A DNA stretch of 64,000 bases from a bacterium. GTDB taxonomy: Bacteria > Hydrothermota > UBA3073 > JACQXS01 > JAQTXJ01. Numbering within the stretch: position 1 is the first letter of the stretch; each line of letters opens with the position of its first letter. The stretch lies in contig JAQUPX010000006.1 of assembly GCA_028716385.1 (NCBI GenBank), positions 1 through 64,000 on the forward strand, given 5' to 3'. The position numbers were made by a program, and so were the translations under genes. Below, in pieces: positions 47,929-58,187 of the stretch. A model generated the notes under the pieces. That model was not told the DNA's origin. It saw only the letters and a list, made by a program, of their open reading frames with translations, and did no database searches.

Positions 47929-49503
47929 TCAGAATTTAATACTAATCAGGGAACCGCTAAACGGCATATTTTCTTTTTCGCTCATCAATAAGTTCAGTAA
48001 ATTTTGGGGTTGCAGTTGCAGGTTAAGCCCCAGAGAGTGTTCTCCCTGTCCACGGCTTATGAGGGTATTTGTGACAAGGTATCCTGCCCATCCCCCGGCA
48101 AGCCCTATTGAGAATTTAACTTTTCCGTTTTCTATCATTGAATCGGCTAACATAATAACACCTGCACCTAAAAGGCTCCCTGCCAGAGTTCCACCTGTCA
48201 GGGCAACACCATCTACAAGTGTAAGGTCGGGTGTTTTAAAAAGCTGCAAACCTTTCCATAATCCCAGCAGGTTAATTGCGCCTGCCGTGCCGGCATATAA
48301 TTTTTGCTTTGTGGCAGTCATTCCCGAATCCAATCCTCCCCAGAGATACGAAGAAACGTTCATACTCGTTGCCGCGGATAATGTGGCAAATGTTGTAAAT
48401 CCGAGCCAATCTCCGTAAGTATACACGTCTTTTCCCTTGTTGTACCACCGATATTCTCCATATCCCAGACCACAAAGTGTAAATGCTTCCAATGTTCTCT
48501 TTTCCCAACCGAGATGTTCCCAATCTTCATACCTGCCTGGGATTAAAAGATAAGGGACAAGTGCGCCATAAATGCTGCCCCAGTATCCCATTTCTGCCAT
48601 CATTGCAGCTCTGCCCTCATTTAATTTATGCCTTCCCGCAAAAGAGTAACCTGCAAAATCTCCTAAGATTCCACCTGCAAGTGCGCTTAAACGATAGATT
48701 TTAGAATAATTTGTCGAATCTGAAGACCTTGTTATATCTGCCAAAAGAAGCCCTACTCCGTATCCCTGATGAGTCCAGGACCAGGAAAAACCGGCCTGGC
48801 CAAGAGTGACAGGTTTATTAATTGTCAGAGCAAGAGGAATAAAGAATCCGGCTGCCGAAGTAAACAATTGGACGGCTGCTGCAACAGTATTTGTTTGTTG
48901 AATTGTATCTTCTGGCATTGTATCCCTCGATGTTGTATCATTAACAACAAGTTGAGCCATCAAAGGAGCCCATTCGGTTGTTGATGATTGAAGCGAGGTA
49001 AGCGCAAAAAGTCCCCAACCGCTTCTGTCCAATTTGGGATGTGCCAAAAACAAATTATTTATTTTCAATTGTAAGGTTTTAAATTCTTCTTCGCTCGTAG
49101 CTTTTCGTGTCCTTAAAAGTTTCGAGCCTTCTTTGTAAAATGTTTCTATGCTATAGGAACCAGAGGATGTTTTATAAACTTCTATTTTTGCCAATCCTTT
49201 TATATCCTGAAAAATACCTATTTTTTTTGCGTCCGGTGCGGTCAAAGTCATTAAGGTCCCTTTAGTGTCGAATGATACTTGTTCTTCTTGGAATGGAGTC
49301 GTAGATACGAGAGTTCCCTTGGCATCAAAAGAGACTTGTTCTCCCCGGGATGGGGATTGTTTGCCGCTATCACCTAAAATTAAAGTTTGAGAGTCAGGAG
49401 AACTTGACAGCAAGGAATATTTTATATCTGCATCTTTTGAAGTTGGTTTTACTGCCTGAAAATTTGCGGTTATTAACAAATTAACTATTAATAGTATCTG
49501 CAT
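47929..49503 (-). CDS. Secreted/membrane hypothetical protein with Gly/Ala-rich hydrophobic segments
   Basis: N-terminal signal-like segment and repeated hydrophobic helices; no family recognised. Confidence 0.55.
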   Translation of the reverse strand: MQILLIVNLLITANFQAVKPTSKDADIKYSLLSSSPDSQTLILGDSGKQSPSRGEQVSFDAKGTLVSTTPFQEEQVSFDTKGTLMTLTAPDAKKIGIFQDIKGLAKIEVYKTSSGSYSIETFYKEGSKLLRTRKATSEEEFKTLQLKINNLFLAHPKLDRSGWGLFALTSLQSSTTEWAPLMAQLVVNDTTSRDTMPEDTIQQTNTVAAAVQLFTSAAGFFIPLALTINKPVTLGQAGFSWSWTHQGYGVGLLLADITRSSDSTNYSKIYRLSALAGGILGDFAGYSFAGRHKLNEGRAAMMAEMGYWGSIYGALVPYLLIPGRYEDWEHLGWEKRTLEAFTLCGLGYGEYRWYNKGKDVYTYGDWLGFTTFATLSAATSMNVSSYLWGGLDSGMTATKQKLYAGTAGAINLLGLWKGLQLFKTPDLTLVDGVALTGGTLAGSLLGAGVIMLADSMIENGKVKFSIGLAGGWAGYLVTNTLISRGQGEHSLGLNLQLQPQNLLNLLMSEKENMPFSGSLISIKF

Positions 49504-49714
49504 TTCCCCTCCCAGTTAAGAATTTATACTTTATCTTCCAAAATAAACCTATCGTTTTTATAAAAAATTTCTTTATGTTAATCAACCTGAATAACCAATT
49601 TATGAGTTTATATTCAGTTTTGTTTCACTGTCAATTAAATTTTGGAAAACTTGACAATCAAAAAAAAAGTATAAAGATAATACACTATGATAAATACAAA
49701 AGGATGAGGGAGAA

Positions 49715-51322
49715 ATGAAATCATATTTATTTTTTGTGTTTTTTATAATTTATATATTCTTTATTACAGGTAATATTGAAGCAAAAACAATTCACATTCC
49801 GGCTGACTATCCTACAATTCAAACAGGAATTGATTCTTCCGACCCGGGAGATGTGGTTCTTGTCTCAAAAGGGACTTACCCCGGCGGTATAAATATGAAG
49901 GGAGGCATCCATCTCAAAAGTGAAGAAGGCCCGGAAAGCACAATCATTAGCGGAGAACTATCAATTACATCAGTTGTCAGATGTATTGATTTAACTGATA
50001 CGGCTCTAATTGATGGTTTTACCATATGTGATTGCAATAAAGATGCTTTTTGTGGTGGTGGAATATATTCCAATAATTCAAATATAATTATAAGAAATAA
50101 CATTATTCGGGGTAACACTTTAGAACCATATATGGGTATCTCTGTAGCGGGTGGAGGTATATATGTTAACGGAGGGTCGGCTTTAATTGAGAATAATATA
50201 ATAAGGGGGAATAAAGTTAAGGAGGAGGTTTTTAAAAATAAGAAAAAGTCTGATATTATGTTAGTAAAAGATGGAGGAAATAACCTTCAGGTGGGATGGT
50301 TTGATGCACATGGTGGTGGCGGAATATATGCAGAATCTACAATGGTAATTATCAAAAATAATCTGATACTTGAAAACAGCGCAGAATTGGGCAGTTATGC
50401 TGGAGGCGGAATTAGGTGTAGAGAGTGTATAAAAGCCGTTATTTTCAATAATCTTATAGATAGCAATTGGGCAGGCAATGACAAGGATGTATTCGGTTAT
50501 GGAATGGGAATCTACTGCGATGCCCCGGTAGAGATAATCAACAATACAATAGTTAATAATTATTTCGAGTACTTTACTATAGGCAATGGACAAGGTGGCG
50601 GTATTTATTGTGAAAGAAATTCTTCGGGACAGGACTCTATAATTATAAAAAATAACATAATTGCCTTTGACAGCGCATCAATATTTGACAGTACATTTAT
50701 AATAGGGGGAGGAGGTATATATTGTGAGGACAGTCTGGATAAAGTTTTTATTGGATATAACGGTTTTTATCTCAACATACCCGATAACTTTTATAATGCT
50801 CCGCAGGGAGTTGGCAATTTCTCCTGGGGCACTAACAGGAACGGCAATCCCTGTGATAGCTTCTATAACATAAACATTGACCCGGGATTTACAAGCGGGC
50901 CGTTAGGAAATTATTACCAGCAAAATGTTTTAGGTTGCGGGGATTATATTGTTGATGGTGAGTTTCGCTTTAAGGGCGGAAATACCACTGACGGCAATGC
51001 TGATACCGGGTGGGTTGATTTAGGATACCATTATGGAGTTTCTATAATAGGAGTTGAAGAAAAGGAAGTAAGTCCGCCTGAGGCGGATCAGAATTTAGAA
51101 CTAAAAGTTGCGCCAAATCCATTTACTACAATGACCGGCATTAAATGGTCAAAAGGAGGTGAAGGACAAAAAAATAATATACGGATTTACGATTTAGGTG
51201 GTAGATTGGTAAAAACAACGAATAATAATATCATAGGTACAGATTTGAAACCCGGCATTTATTTTGTTAAAATAAATAATTACAAACCGATAAAAATAGT
51301 AAAAATGTCTTACCTACGATAA
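49715..51322 (+). CDS. Secreted right-handed parallel beta-helix protein with C-terminal sorting domain
   Basis: TIHIPADYPTIQTGIDSSDPGDVVLVSKGTY start typical of beta-helix proteins; C-terminal IRIYDLGGRLVKTTNNN...GIYFVKINNYKPIKIVKM. Confidence 0.87.
   Translation: MKSYLFFVFFIIYIFFITGNIEAKTIHIPADYPTIQTGIDSSDPGDVVLVSKGTYPGGINMKGGIHLKSEEGPESTIISGELSITSVVRCIDLTDTALIDGFTICDCNKDAFCGGGIYSNNSNIIIRNNIIRGNTLEPYMGISVAGGGIYVNGGSALIENNIIRGNKVKEEVFKNKKKSDIMLVKDGGNNLQVGWFDAHGGGGIYAESTMVIIKNNLILENSAELGSYAGGGIRCRECIKAVIFNNLIDSNWAGNDKDVFGYGMGIYCDAPVEIINNTIVNNYFEYFTIGNGQGGGIYCERNSSGQDSIIIKNNIIAFDSASIFDSTFIIGGGGIYCEDSLDKVFIGYNGFYLNIPDNFYNAPQGVGNFSWGTNRNGNPCDSFYNINIDPGFTSGPLGNYYQQNVLGCGDYIVDGEFRFKGGNTTDGNADTGWVDLGYHYGVSIIGVEEKEVSPPEADQNLELKVAPNPFTTMTGIKWSKGGEGQKNNIRIYDLGGRLVKTTNNNIIGTDLKPGIYFVKINNYKPIKIVKMSYLR
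51073..51087. repeat. TCCGYCTSAGGYGGA palindromic repeat, copy 5 (in CDS 49715-51322)
   Basis: TCCGCCTGAGGCGGA, read as SPPEAD just before the sorting domain. Confidence 0.75.
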
Positions 51323-51533
51323 CCACACATTAATGGGGACAAAGCAAGATTGCCAAACAATGGTTTGGGCAAGTAACCAAACCTGCCCAACAACCCCAAC
51401 TGCGTTGAGTAAACGTATAAGCAGACAAATTCTGTGTTTCAAGTTTTGCGTAACCCCTAAACGATTCTGAAAAATAACTTGCAAAATAAACAATTCAGTA
51501 TAGATAACTAAATAATTCTTTATAAATAAATTA

Positions 51534-52379
51534 ATGAATAGGATACTAAAAAAACAGGTGTTAGCTCCGGGAATAAAGCTGTTTAATGTAGAAAACAAAG
51601 ATATTGCGGAAAAAGTTTTGCCGGGACAATTTGTGGTTATACGAGCTTATGAGCAAGGAGAACGAATTCCGCTTACCGTTGCAGACGTCGATAAAAACAA
51701 AAAATTTATTACTTTAATATTCCAGGAAGTTGGGCAATCTACTTTTTATTTCGGTTCCCTTAAAGAAGGGGATGAAATTTCAGACGTGGCAGGACCGCTT
51801 GGGAAACCTTCCGAAATTGAGTGCTTCGGCACCTGTGTTTGTATAGGTGGGGGGATTGGCATTGCTCCCGTTTACCCAGTTATCAAGGCGCTTAAAAACA
51901 AAGGCAATAAAGTAATTTCCATTATCGGCGCGCGAACGGAAGAGTTATTAATCCTTGAAAAAGAAGTTAAACAATTTTCGGACGAACTTTACATAACAAC
52001 AGATGACGCTTCTTATGGCAAAGAAGGAAGGGTATCTAACGAACTTTCAAGGCTTATAAAAGAGGGAATGAAAATTGACCGCGTCATAGCAATCGGTCCC
52101 GGGATAATGATGAAAACGATTGCCGAAATAACAGAGCCTTGTAAAATTAAAACAATAGTAAGTTTAAACCCCATAATGGTTGACGGGACGGGAATGTGTG
52201 GAGCTTGCAGAGTAGAAGTTGGCGGAGAGACAAAATTCGCCTGCGTAGACGGACCGGAATTTGACGCGCATCTTGTAAATTTTGACCTCCTTATGAAACG
52301 ACAAAGAATGTACACTATAGAGGAAAAAGAGTCTTTAGGTTCCCTGGAAAAAAATAAAAAACTTTTTAAATCCAAATAA
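51534..52379 (+). CDS. Sulfide/dihydroorotate dehydrogenase-like FAD/NAD-binding protein (NfnA/SudB-like)
   Basis: GQFVVIRAYEQGERIPLTVAD; CVCIGGGIGIAPVYPV; C-terminal MCGACRVEVGGETKFACVDGPEFD. Confidence 0.92.
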   Translation: MNRILKKQVLAPGIKLFNVENKDIAEKVLPGQFVVIRAYEQGERIPLTVADVDKNKKFITLIFQEVGQSTFYFGSLKEGDEISDVAGPLGKPSEIECFGTCVCIGGGIGIAPVYPVIKALKNKGNKVISIIGARTEELLILEKEVKQFSDELYITTDDASYGKEGRVSNELSRLIKEGMKIDRVIAIGPGIMMKTIAEITEPCKIKTIVSLNPIMVDGTGMCGACRVEVGGETKFACVDGPEFDAHLVNFDLLMKRQRMYTIEEKESLGSLEKNKKLFKSK

Positions 52380-52381
52380 AT

Positions 52382-53773
52382 ATGGCAAAACCCATCCTAA
52401 AAAAAGTCCCGATAAGCGAACAATGTCCCGAAGAAAGGATAAAAAATTTCAACGAAGTCCCTTACGGATATGTTCCCGGCGAAGCAATGAAGGAAGCAAA
52501 AAGATGTTTGCAATGCAAGAACGCCCCCTGCATAACCGGTTGTCCCGTAGAAATAGATATTCCGGGGTTTATAAAAGCAATAGGTGACGGGAATTTCAAT
52601 GACTCAATAAAGATTTTAAAAGAAAAAACCGTTCTCCCTGCTGTATGCGGAAGAGTATGTCCACAGGAAGAACAATGTGAAAAAGTTTGCACTCTGGCTA
52701 AAATCGGAGAACCGGTTGCCATAGGAAGACTTGAACGTTTTTCTTCTGAATGGGAAGCACAACAGAAAACAACAGACATCCCCAAAACACCAAAATCTAC
52801 CGGAAAAAGAGTTGCGGTTGTCGGATCGGGGCCTGCCGGATTAACTATTGCCGGAGACCTTGCTATGTTGGGGCATAATGTAGTTATTTTTGAAGCATTA
52901 CACCAGCCCGGCGGGGTATTGATTTACGGGATACCGGAATTCAGGTTGCCAAAAGCTATTGTTGAAAGAGAAATAGAATATATTAAAAAACTGGGAGTGC
53001 AAATAATTACTTCTTTTGTTGTAGGAAAAACCAAAACAATAGAAGAACTTCTTAAAGAATTTGATGCGATTTTCGTAGCTGCCGGAGCCGGACTCCCTTG
53101 GTTTATGAATATACCTGGCGAAAATTATAACGGGATATATTCTGCAAATGAATACCTCACAAGGGCAAATCTTATGAAAGCATATTTATTCCCGGAATGG
53201 GATACTCCGATTATTAAAGGAAAACGAGTTGCCATAATCGGTGGCGGAAATGTTGCAATGGATTCTGCGAGAACGGCTCTTCGCCTCGGAGCTGAGCACT
53301 CAATGATAATTTATAGGCGTTCAGAAAATGAAATGCCCGCAAGACTGGAAGAAATAATCCACGCGAAAGAAGAAGGAATAGAATTTCATTTCCTTACTCT
53401 GCCTGTTCAATATTATGCAGATTATTTAGGCTGGGTAAATAATATGGAATGCATAAAAATGGAACTTGGAGAACCGGATAGTTCCGGAAGAAGACAACCG
53501 ATTTCAATAAAAGATTCTAATTTTAAAATTCCCGTAGATGTAGTAATTGTAGCAATAGGCAATTCGCCTAATCCGTTAATTACAACTACCACGCCCGGTA
53601 TTGAAATAAGCAAAAAAGGGACTATCAAAATAAATGAAAAAACGGGCGAGACTTCAAAACCTCGTGTATATGCGGGAGGAGACGTTGCAACGGGCGCAGC
53701 AACCGTTATACTGGCAATGGGAACGGCGAGGATAGCGGCAAAGTCAATACATAATTTACTACAAAACAAATAG
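52382..53773 (+). CDS. gltA: NADPH-dependent glutamate synthase small-subunit-like flavoprotein (NfnB/GltA-like)
   Basis: CLQCKNAPCITGCPVEIDIPGFI, VAVVGSGPAGLTIAGDLA, VAIIGGGNVAMDSARTALRLGA. Confidence 0.94.
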   Translation: MAKPILKKVPISEQCPEERIKNFNEVPYGYVPGEAMKEAKRCLQCKNAPCITGCPVEIDIPGFIKAIGDGNFNDSIKILKEKTVLPAVCGRVCPQEEQCEKVCTLAKIGEPVAIGRLERFSSEWEAQQKTTDIPKTPKSTGKRVAVVGSGPAGLTIAGDLAMLGHNVVIFEALHQPGGVLIYGIPEFRLPKAIVEREIEYIKKLGVQIITSFVVGKTKTIEELLKEFDAIFVAAGAGLPWFMNIPGENYNGIYSANEYLTRANLMKAYLFPEWDTPIIKGKRVAIIGGGNVAMDSARTALRLGAEHSMIIYRRSENEMPARLEEIIHAKEEGIEFHFLTLPVQYYADYLGWVNNMECIKMELGEPDSSGRRQPISIKDSNFKIPVDVVIVAIGNSPNPLITTTTPGIEISKKGTIKINEKTGETSKPRVYAGGDVATGAATVILAMGTARIAAKSIHNLLQNK

Positions 53774-53910
53774 GCCTTTATTATTTTTTTATTTACAAAA
53801 AGCAAAAACCAAAAGAGAAAAGTTGACAATATAAAAATAACATATTATGAACTCTGCTTTAGTATAAATATAAGGGAAAAGAGCTTATTTATTGGAGAAA
53901 AGGGGGAAAT

Positions 53911-55185
53911 ATGAATGCTTTTGAGATGGCACAAAGGCAGTTTGATGAAGTTGCAGACCAGCTTAAGCTTAGCAAATCTGCTCGTGCAATAATGAGAGAA
54001 CCGTTAAGAGAATTCCATTTTAATATACCCATAAAAATGGACGATGGTTCTATTAGAGTGTTCAGGGGTTTCAGAGTTCAGCACAATGATGCAAGGGGCC
54101 CAAATAAGGGTGGACTTCGTTTTGCGGCAAATGAAACGATTGACACCGTAAAAGCTCTTGCTACCTGGATGACGTGGAAATGCGCAGTATCCGACATCCC
54201 ATTGGGTGGAGGAAAAGGTGGAATCGTCGTTGAACCTGCAAGTCTTTCGGATGGAGAAAAAGAAAGATTATGTCGTGGTTGGATAAATCAGATGTGGAAA
54301 AATATTGGGCCTTTAATGGACGTTCCCGCTCCTGATATAGGCACAACACCTCAAATGATGGGCTGGATGATGGATGAATTTTCAAGATTAACCGGAAAAT
54401 CTTATCCCGGCGTAGTTACCGGGAAACCATTAGGCGGCGGCGGTTCGCTCGGAAGAACGGCAGCGACCGGGTTCGGCGTAATTGTTACCGTCCGTGAAGC
54501 CCTTAAAGAATTAAAACTTCAGGCAAAAAATTGCAAAGCATCAATTATGGGATTTGGAAACGTATCCCAATATGCGGCAATAAATTTCATAAAGCTTGGC
54601 GGGAAAGTTGTTTGCGTATCATACTGGAACAGACACGATAAAAAATCTTATACCGTAAGTAAAGATAGCGGAATTGACCCTATTTTCTTACAATCAATTA
54701 CCGACCAGTATGGAGCCATAGATAACAAAAAAGCAATGGCTAAAGGATATAAAATAGAATCTGCAGATGCATGGTTATCAAAAGATGTGGAAGTCCTTAT
54801 CCCGGCAGCATTAGAAGGAATAATCACGGGGGACACGGTAAAGAGAATAAGTTCCAAAGTCAGGATTATAGCCGAAGGTGCAAATGGACCAACAACTCCG
54901 GAAGCAGATGCGGTAATAAGAAAAAACCCAAAGATATTGCTTATCCCTGATTTCCTATGTAACGCAGGTGGAGTAGTTTGTTCGTATTTCGAAGGAGTCC
55001 AAAACAATATGAACTTCTACTGGAGCGAAAACGAAGTAAATGAAAAATTAGATGAGAAGATGACAGTTGCATTCCATAAGGTTTTGAAAATGTCAAAAGA
55101 GAAAAAGACTTATATGAGAAATGCAGCTTATATGGTAGCAATAGATAGCGTTGAAAAAGCTATGAAGTTAAGAGGCTGGATTTAA
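53911..55185 (+). CDS. gdhA: Glutamate dehydrogenase (Glu/Leu/Phe/Val family)
   Basis: FRVQHNDARGPNKGGLRF, ALATWMTWKCAVSDIPLGGGKGGI, IIAEGANGPTTPEAD. Confidence 0.95.
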   Translation: MNAFEMAQRQFDEVADQLKLSKSARAIMREPLREFHFNIPIKMDDGSIRVFRGFRVQHNDARGPNKGGLRFAANETIDTVKALATWMTWKCAVSDIPLGGGKGGIVVEPASLSDGEKERLCRGWINQMWKNIGPLMDVPAPDIGTTPQMMGWMMDEFSRLTGKSYPGVVTGKPLGGGGSLGRTAATGFGVIVTVREALKELKLQAKNCKASIMGFGNVSQYAAINFIKLGGKVVCVSYWNRHDKKSYTVSKDSGIDPIFLQSITDQYGAIDNKKAMAKGYKIESADAWLSKDVEVLIPAALEGIITGDTVKRISSKVRIIAEGANGPTTPEADAVIRKNPKILLIPDFLCNAGGVVCSYFEGVQNNMNFYWSENEVNEKLDEKMTVAFHKVLKMSKEKKTYMRNAAYMVAIDSVEKAMKLRGWI

Positions 55186-55296
55186 TAGCGTATATTTAAA
55201 AAGATTTTGGTAGGTTATTAAGGTAGCCTACCAAAATCTTTTTCCCCTATAAAATTCTGTTAAAATCATTGCCCCGATTTTATTGCGAATGTTCTT

Positions 55297-55545
55297 TTAT
55301 AATAATCCACACCCCAGTTCCTCTTTAATTTTTTTTACATCCCCCTTCTTCATTTTCGTTTCTGCCTTACAAACCGGGCATCTATGCAGAGAAAATTGTC
55401 CCGGGTCTCGTATACAATCTTTCACCCAATCTATATGATTCCCAATTTTTTGACTTTCACAGTTTTTACAATGGATTATAACCATTCTGTTACCCTCGTG
55501 TGTTCCTTTTTGGATGTCCATGAGGGTTATGTAATTTATTCCCAT
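55297..55545 (-). CDS. Small Cys-rich zinc-ribbon-like protein
   Basis: HCKNCESQKI...CIRDPGQFSLHRCPVCKAETKMKKGD; two CxxC pairs. Confidence 0.55.
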   Translation of the reverse strand: MGINYITLMDIQKGTHEGNRMVIIHCKNCESQKIGNHIDWVKDCIRDPGQFSLHRCPVCKAETKMKKGDVKKIKEELGCGLL

Positions 55546-55789
55546 AATTAATACATAACAAAAAGGTAAAAAACATTACTAACTTTAACTAAATGTTTCC
55601 ATGCCACTGGAACCTTTAATTCCATAGGTTTCGAGTAGTTTAGCGGTTACGGCATTTCTTTTGTCCGCCATCTGTCAGAACTCGCATTTTATATGTCCGG
55701 GTTGCGACGCTTTGTCTTTCTGAGATGTGTGTCTAAAAATGCTTTCTCTTTTCAAATCAATTTCTCCTAGTTTAAAAAGTCTTCCAGTT

Positions 55790-56010
55790 GAGCATATATT
55801 TACTTCTATGTCACATACTCAATTTTCTCCGGTTTCTCTCTCAATTTTTCTGATACTAATATGAAATGGCTTCCCTTACACATTTTTTTGGCAAAGGAAG
55901 TCCCATCGCATCCAGCATCAAACATATAAAACCAACACTTCTTGAGGGCAAAATCTACAACTTTTTTAGAAAGCTTAGATAAAGCAAGGTAGCCCCACCT
56001 TGGAGCTAAC
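55790..56010 (-). pseudogene. Possible decayed coding remnant (transposase-like?)
   Basis: Minus-strand open frame without start: SLAPRWGYLALSKLSKKVVDFALKKCWFYMFDAGCDGTSFAKKMCKGSHFILVSEKLREKPEKIEYVT*; weak resemblance to DDE-transposase DxGYDxxxF segment. Confidence 0.3.
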
Positions 56011-56129
56011 GATTATCTATTCTACCAAGATCATAATAATGTATAACCTAAAATGTATATTCTTTTGTTACCGATTGTTCTCCTCTATTTCCCCTTAAAA
56101 TTCTCCGATGCAAACACTCCACTCATTCC

Positions 56130-56285
56130 CTAGTTTTCCTTCAGTTGCTCGTTTATAATAATACACACCGCTTCTTTGGGACAATCTAAAGTCTTAGTTA
56201 ATATATCAGTAATTTCTTCTGTAATCCTTTGCTTCTGTTCCACGCTTACCTTTCTCTGCTGTAAATTCATTGTTATTATTGGCAT
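56130..56285 (-). pseudogene. Truncated 4-oxalocrotonate tautomerase-like paralog
   Basis: MPIITMNLQQRKVSVEQKQRITEEITDILTKTLDCPKEAVCIIINEQLKEN then TAG where the intact paralog has W (KENWGVGG). Confidence 0.7.
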
Positions 56286-56475
56286 AATTGCCTCCTAAAT
56301 AAATATTCAAAACGATCTGAATCTATTGTCTTTAAAGCAACAAATTTGAGATTTGTTGAACTACATAATATAAGAGTTATAAAAATATAACTTTTGCTCT
56401 CAATTTTATTCTCTTACCTCTCCCCCTAAAGTAGAATATTAAGGATAAAAAATTATGAATCGTTCCTTTATCTAC

Positions 56476-56685
56476 TCAGCAGGGATATTCAGCAGGAGAT
56501 ATTTCTGATACAAGCGTTCCACCAACACCCCAGTTTTCTTTTGGATGTTCGTTTATTATAATATGCACTGTTTCTTTTGGACAGCCTAAAATCTTATTTA
56601 CCGTATCAGTAATTTCCTTTACAACCTTTTGTTTCTGCGTCACACTTGTTTTTCCCTTCCATAAATCCATTGTTATTATTGGCAT
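56476..56685 (-). CDS. 4-oxalocrotonate tautomerase family protein
   Basis: MPIITMDLWKGKTSVTQKQKVVKEITDTVNKILGCPKETVHIIINEHPKENWGVGG; N-terminal Pro after Met. Confidence 0.9.
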   Translation of the reverse strand: MPIITMDLWKGKTSVTQKQKVVKEITDTVNKILGCPKETVHIIINEHPKENWGVGGTLVSEISPAEYPC

Positions 56686-56711
56686 AATTATATCACCTCC
56701 TTCTATGAATT

Positions 56712-58175
56712 CTAAGGTATATCTTCTATACCAATTAGTTTTATCCCAGTTATGTCTGCCACTTCTCTATTGAGAGATCTCAAATCATTTTTTGTTAACT
56801 TATAAATATCATTGTATCCGGCAAGCATTGTAAGAATTTTCAATTCATCAGCCATTACCGTTAGGAAATTTGCAATTCTTCGGGCACCTTCATCTACATC
56901 CAATCTCTCGGTTAGTTCTGGATCTTGAGTTGCTATTCCATATACACATTTTCCTGTATTGCATTGCTTACAAACCCTACAACCCAAAGATATAAGAGCA
57001 GCTGAAGCTATTCCCACAATATCAAATCCCATAGCAATAGCTTTTGCCGCATCTGCGCCTGTTTTTATACCACCGAGTAATATAAGTTTAATTTTCCCTT
57101 TCTTGCCTGAATCTTTAAGTGCCTTTACAGCAGGTGCAATACACCCTAACGTTGGAATACCTGCATGCTCTGTAGTAATTTCCGGAGAAGCTCCTGTGCC
57201 TCCCTCCATTCCATCTACAGCTATAGCATCTGGATTTGCTTTAGCCGCCGTTTTTACATCTTTGTATATATTTCCAGGCCCTAATTTAATTATTATTGGA
57301 ATTTGCCAATTGGTCACTTCTCGCAACAATTTAACATGTTTATCTAAATCTTCTGTTTGATTCATATCAAGATGTCTGCAAGGTGATAAAGCATCAGTTC
57401 CAAATGGTATACCTCTTATTTTTGATATATCAGGAGTAACTTTTTCGGCAAGAAGATGCCCCCCCATACCAGGTTTTGCGCCCTGTCCAATTTTTATCTC
57501 AATAGCACTTGCAGTTTTAAGATATTCAGTATTACATCCAAATCGCCCAGTTGACCATTGAACAATTAAGTTTTTAGCCAATTCCCTCTCTTTAGGGAAA
57601 GACCCTCCTTCCCCTGTATTAGCAGCAGAACCTACCTGAGCAGTTCCTTTCGCTAAAGCCATTTTAGCATTTTTGCTTATTGCACCATAAGACATAGCGC
57701 CAACTATAATTGGAATGTCTAAAATTAATGGGTTCTTTGCCCTACCTTCTCCAATTACAACTCTTGTACTACATTTTTCTCTGTATTTATCTACAGGAGT
57801 CTTAGAAAGTTGAGCGGGTACTATAATTATGTCATCTAATACAGGTAGTGGTCTTCCCGAACCATAGCTTCTCAACCCATATTTTTTAGTTTCCGCTTTC
57901 AAATGAATTGTTTCCACAACATCTGAGGTCCACGGACCTCTTGAAAATGACTCCGATGCTATTGGATCCACTATAATAGCTCTTACTGGACAATTCTCCT
58001 CACATATTCCACAACCTGAACATTTTTCTGGGTAACATGAAAATGGAGCCGGAAATGTTTCTCTAATTCTTTCTCCTAATGTTTCTGTAGGACAATTTTT
58101 CACACATAATAAACACCCAATACATTTATTTCTATCTATTTCTACACGGTAGGTTCTTCTATAAGTTCTAATCAT
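56712..58175 (-). CDS. Glutamate synthase FMN domain (GltB2-like) with N-terminal 2x[4Fe-4S] ferredoxin domain
   Basis: CIGCLLCVKNCP and CSGCGICEENCPVRA; DGMEGGTGASPEITTEHAGIPT; LLGGIKTGADAAKAIAMGFD; CRVCKQCNTGKCVYGIATQDP. Confidence 0.93.
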   Translation of the reverse strand: MIRTYRRTYRVEIDRNKCIGCLLCVKNCPTETLGERIRETFPAPFSCYPEKCSGCGICEENCPVRAIIVDPIASESFSRGPWTSDVVETIHLKAETKKYGLRSYGSGRPLPVLDDIIIVPAQLSKTPVDKYREKCSTRVVIGEGRAKNPLILDIPIIVGAMSYGAISKNAKMALAKGTAQVGSAANTGEGGSFPKERELAKNLIVQWSTGRFGCNTEYLKTASAIEIKIGQGAKPGMGGHLLAEKVTPDISKIRGIPFGTDALSPCRHLDMNQTEDLDKHVKLLREVTNWQIPIIIKLGPGNIYKDVKTAAKANPDAIAVDGMEGGTGASPEITTEHAGIPTLGCIAPAVKALKDSGKKGKIKLILLGGIKTGADAAKAIAMGFDIVGIASAALISLGCRVCKQCNTGKCVYGIATQDPELTERLDVDEGARRIANFLTVMADELKILTMLAGYNDIYKLTKNDLRSLNREVADITGIKLIGIEDIP

Positions 58176-58187
58176 TAGTATTCCTCC

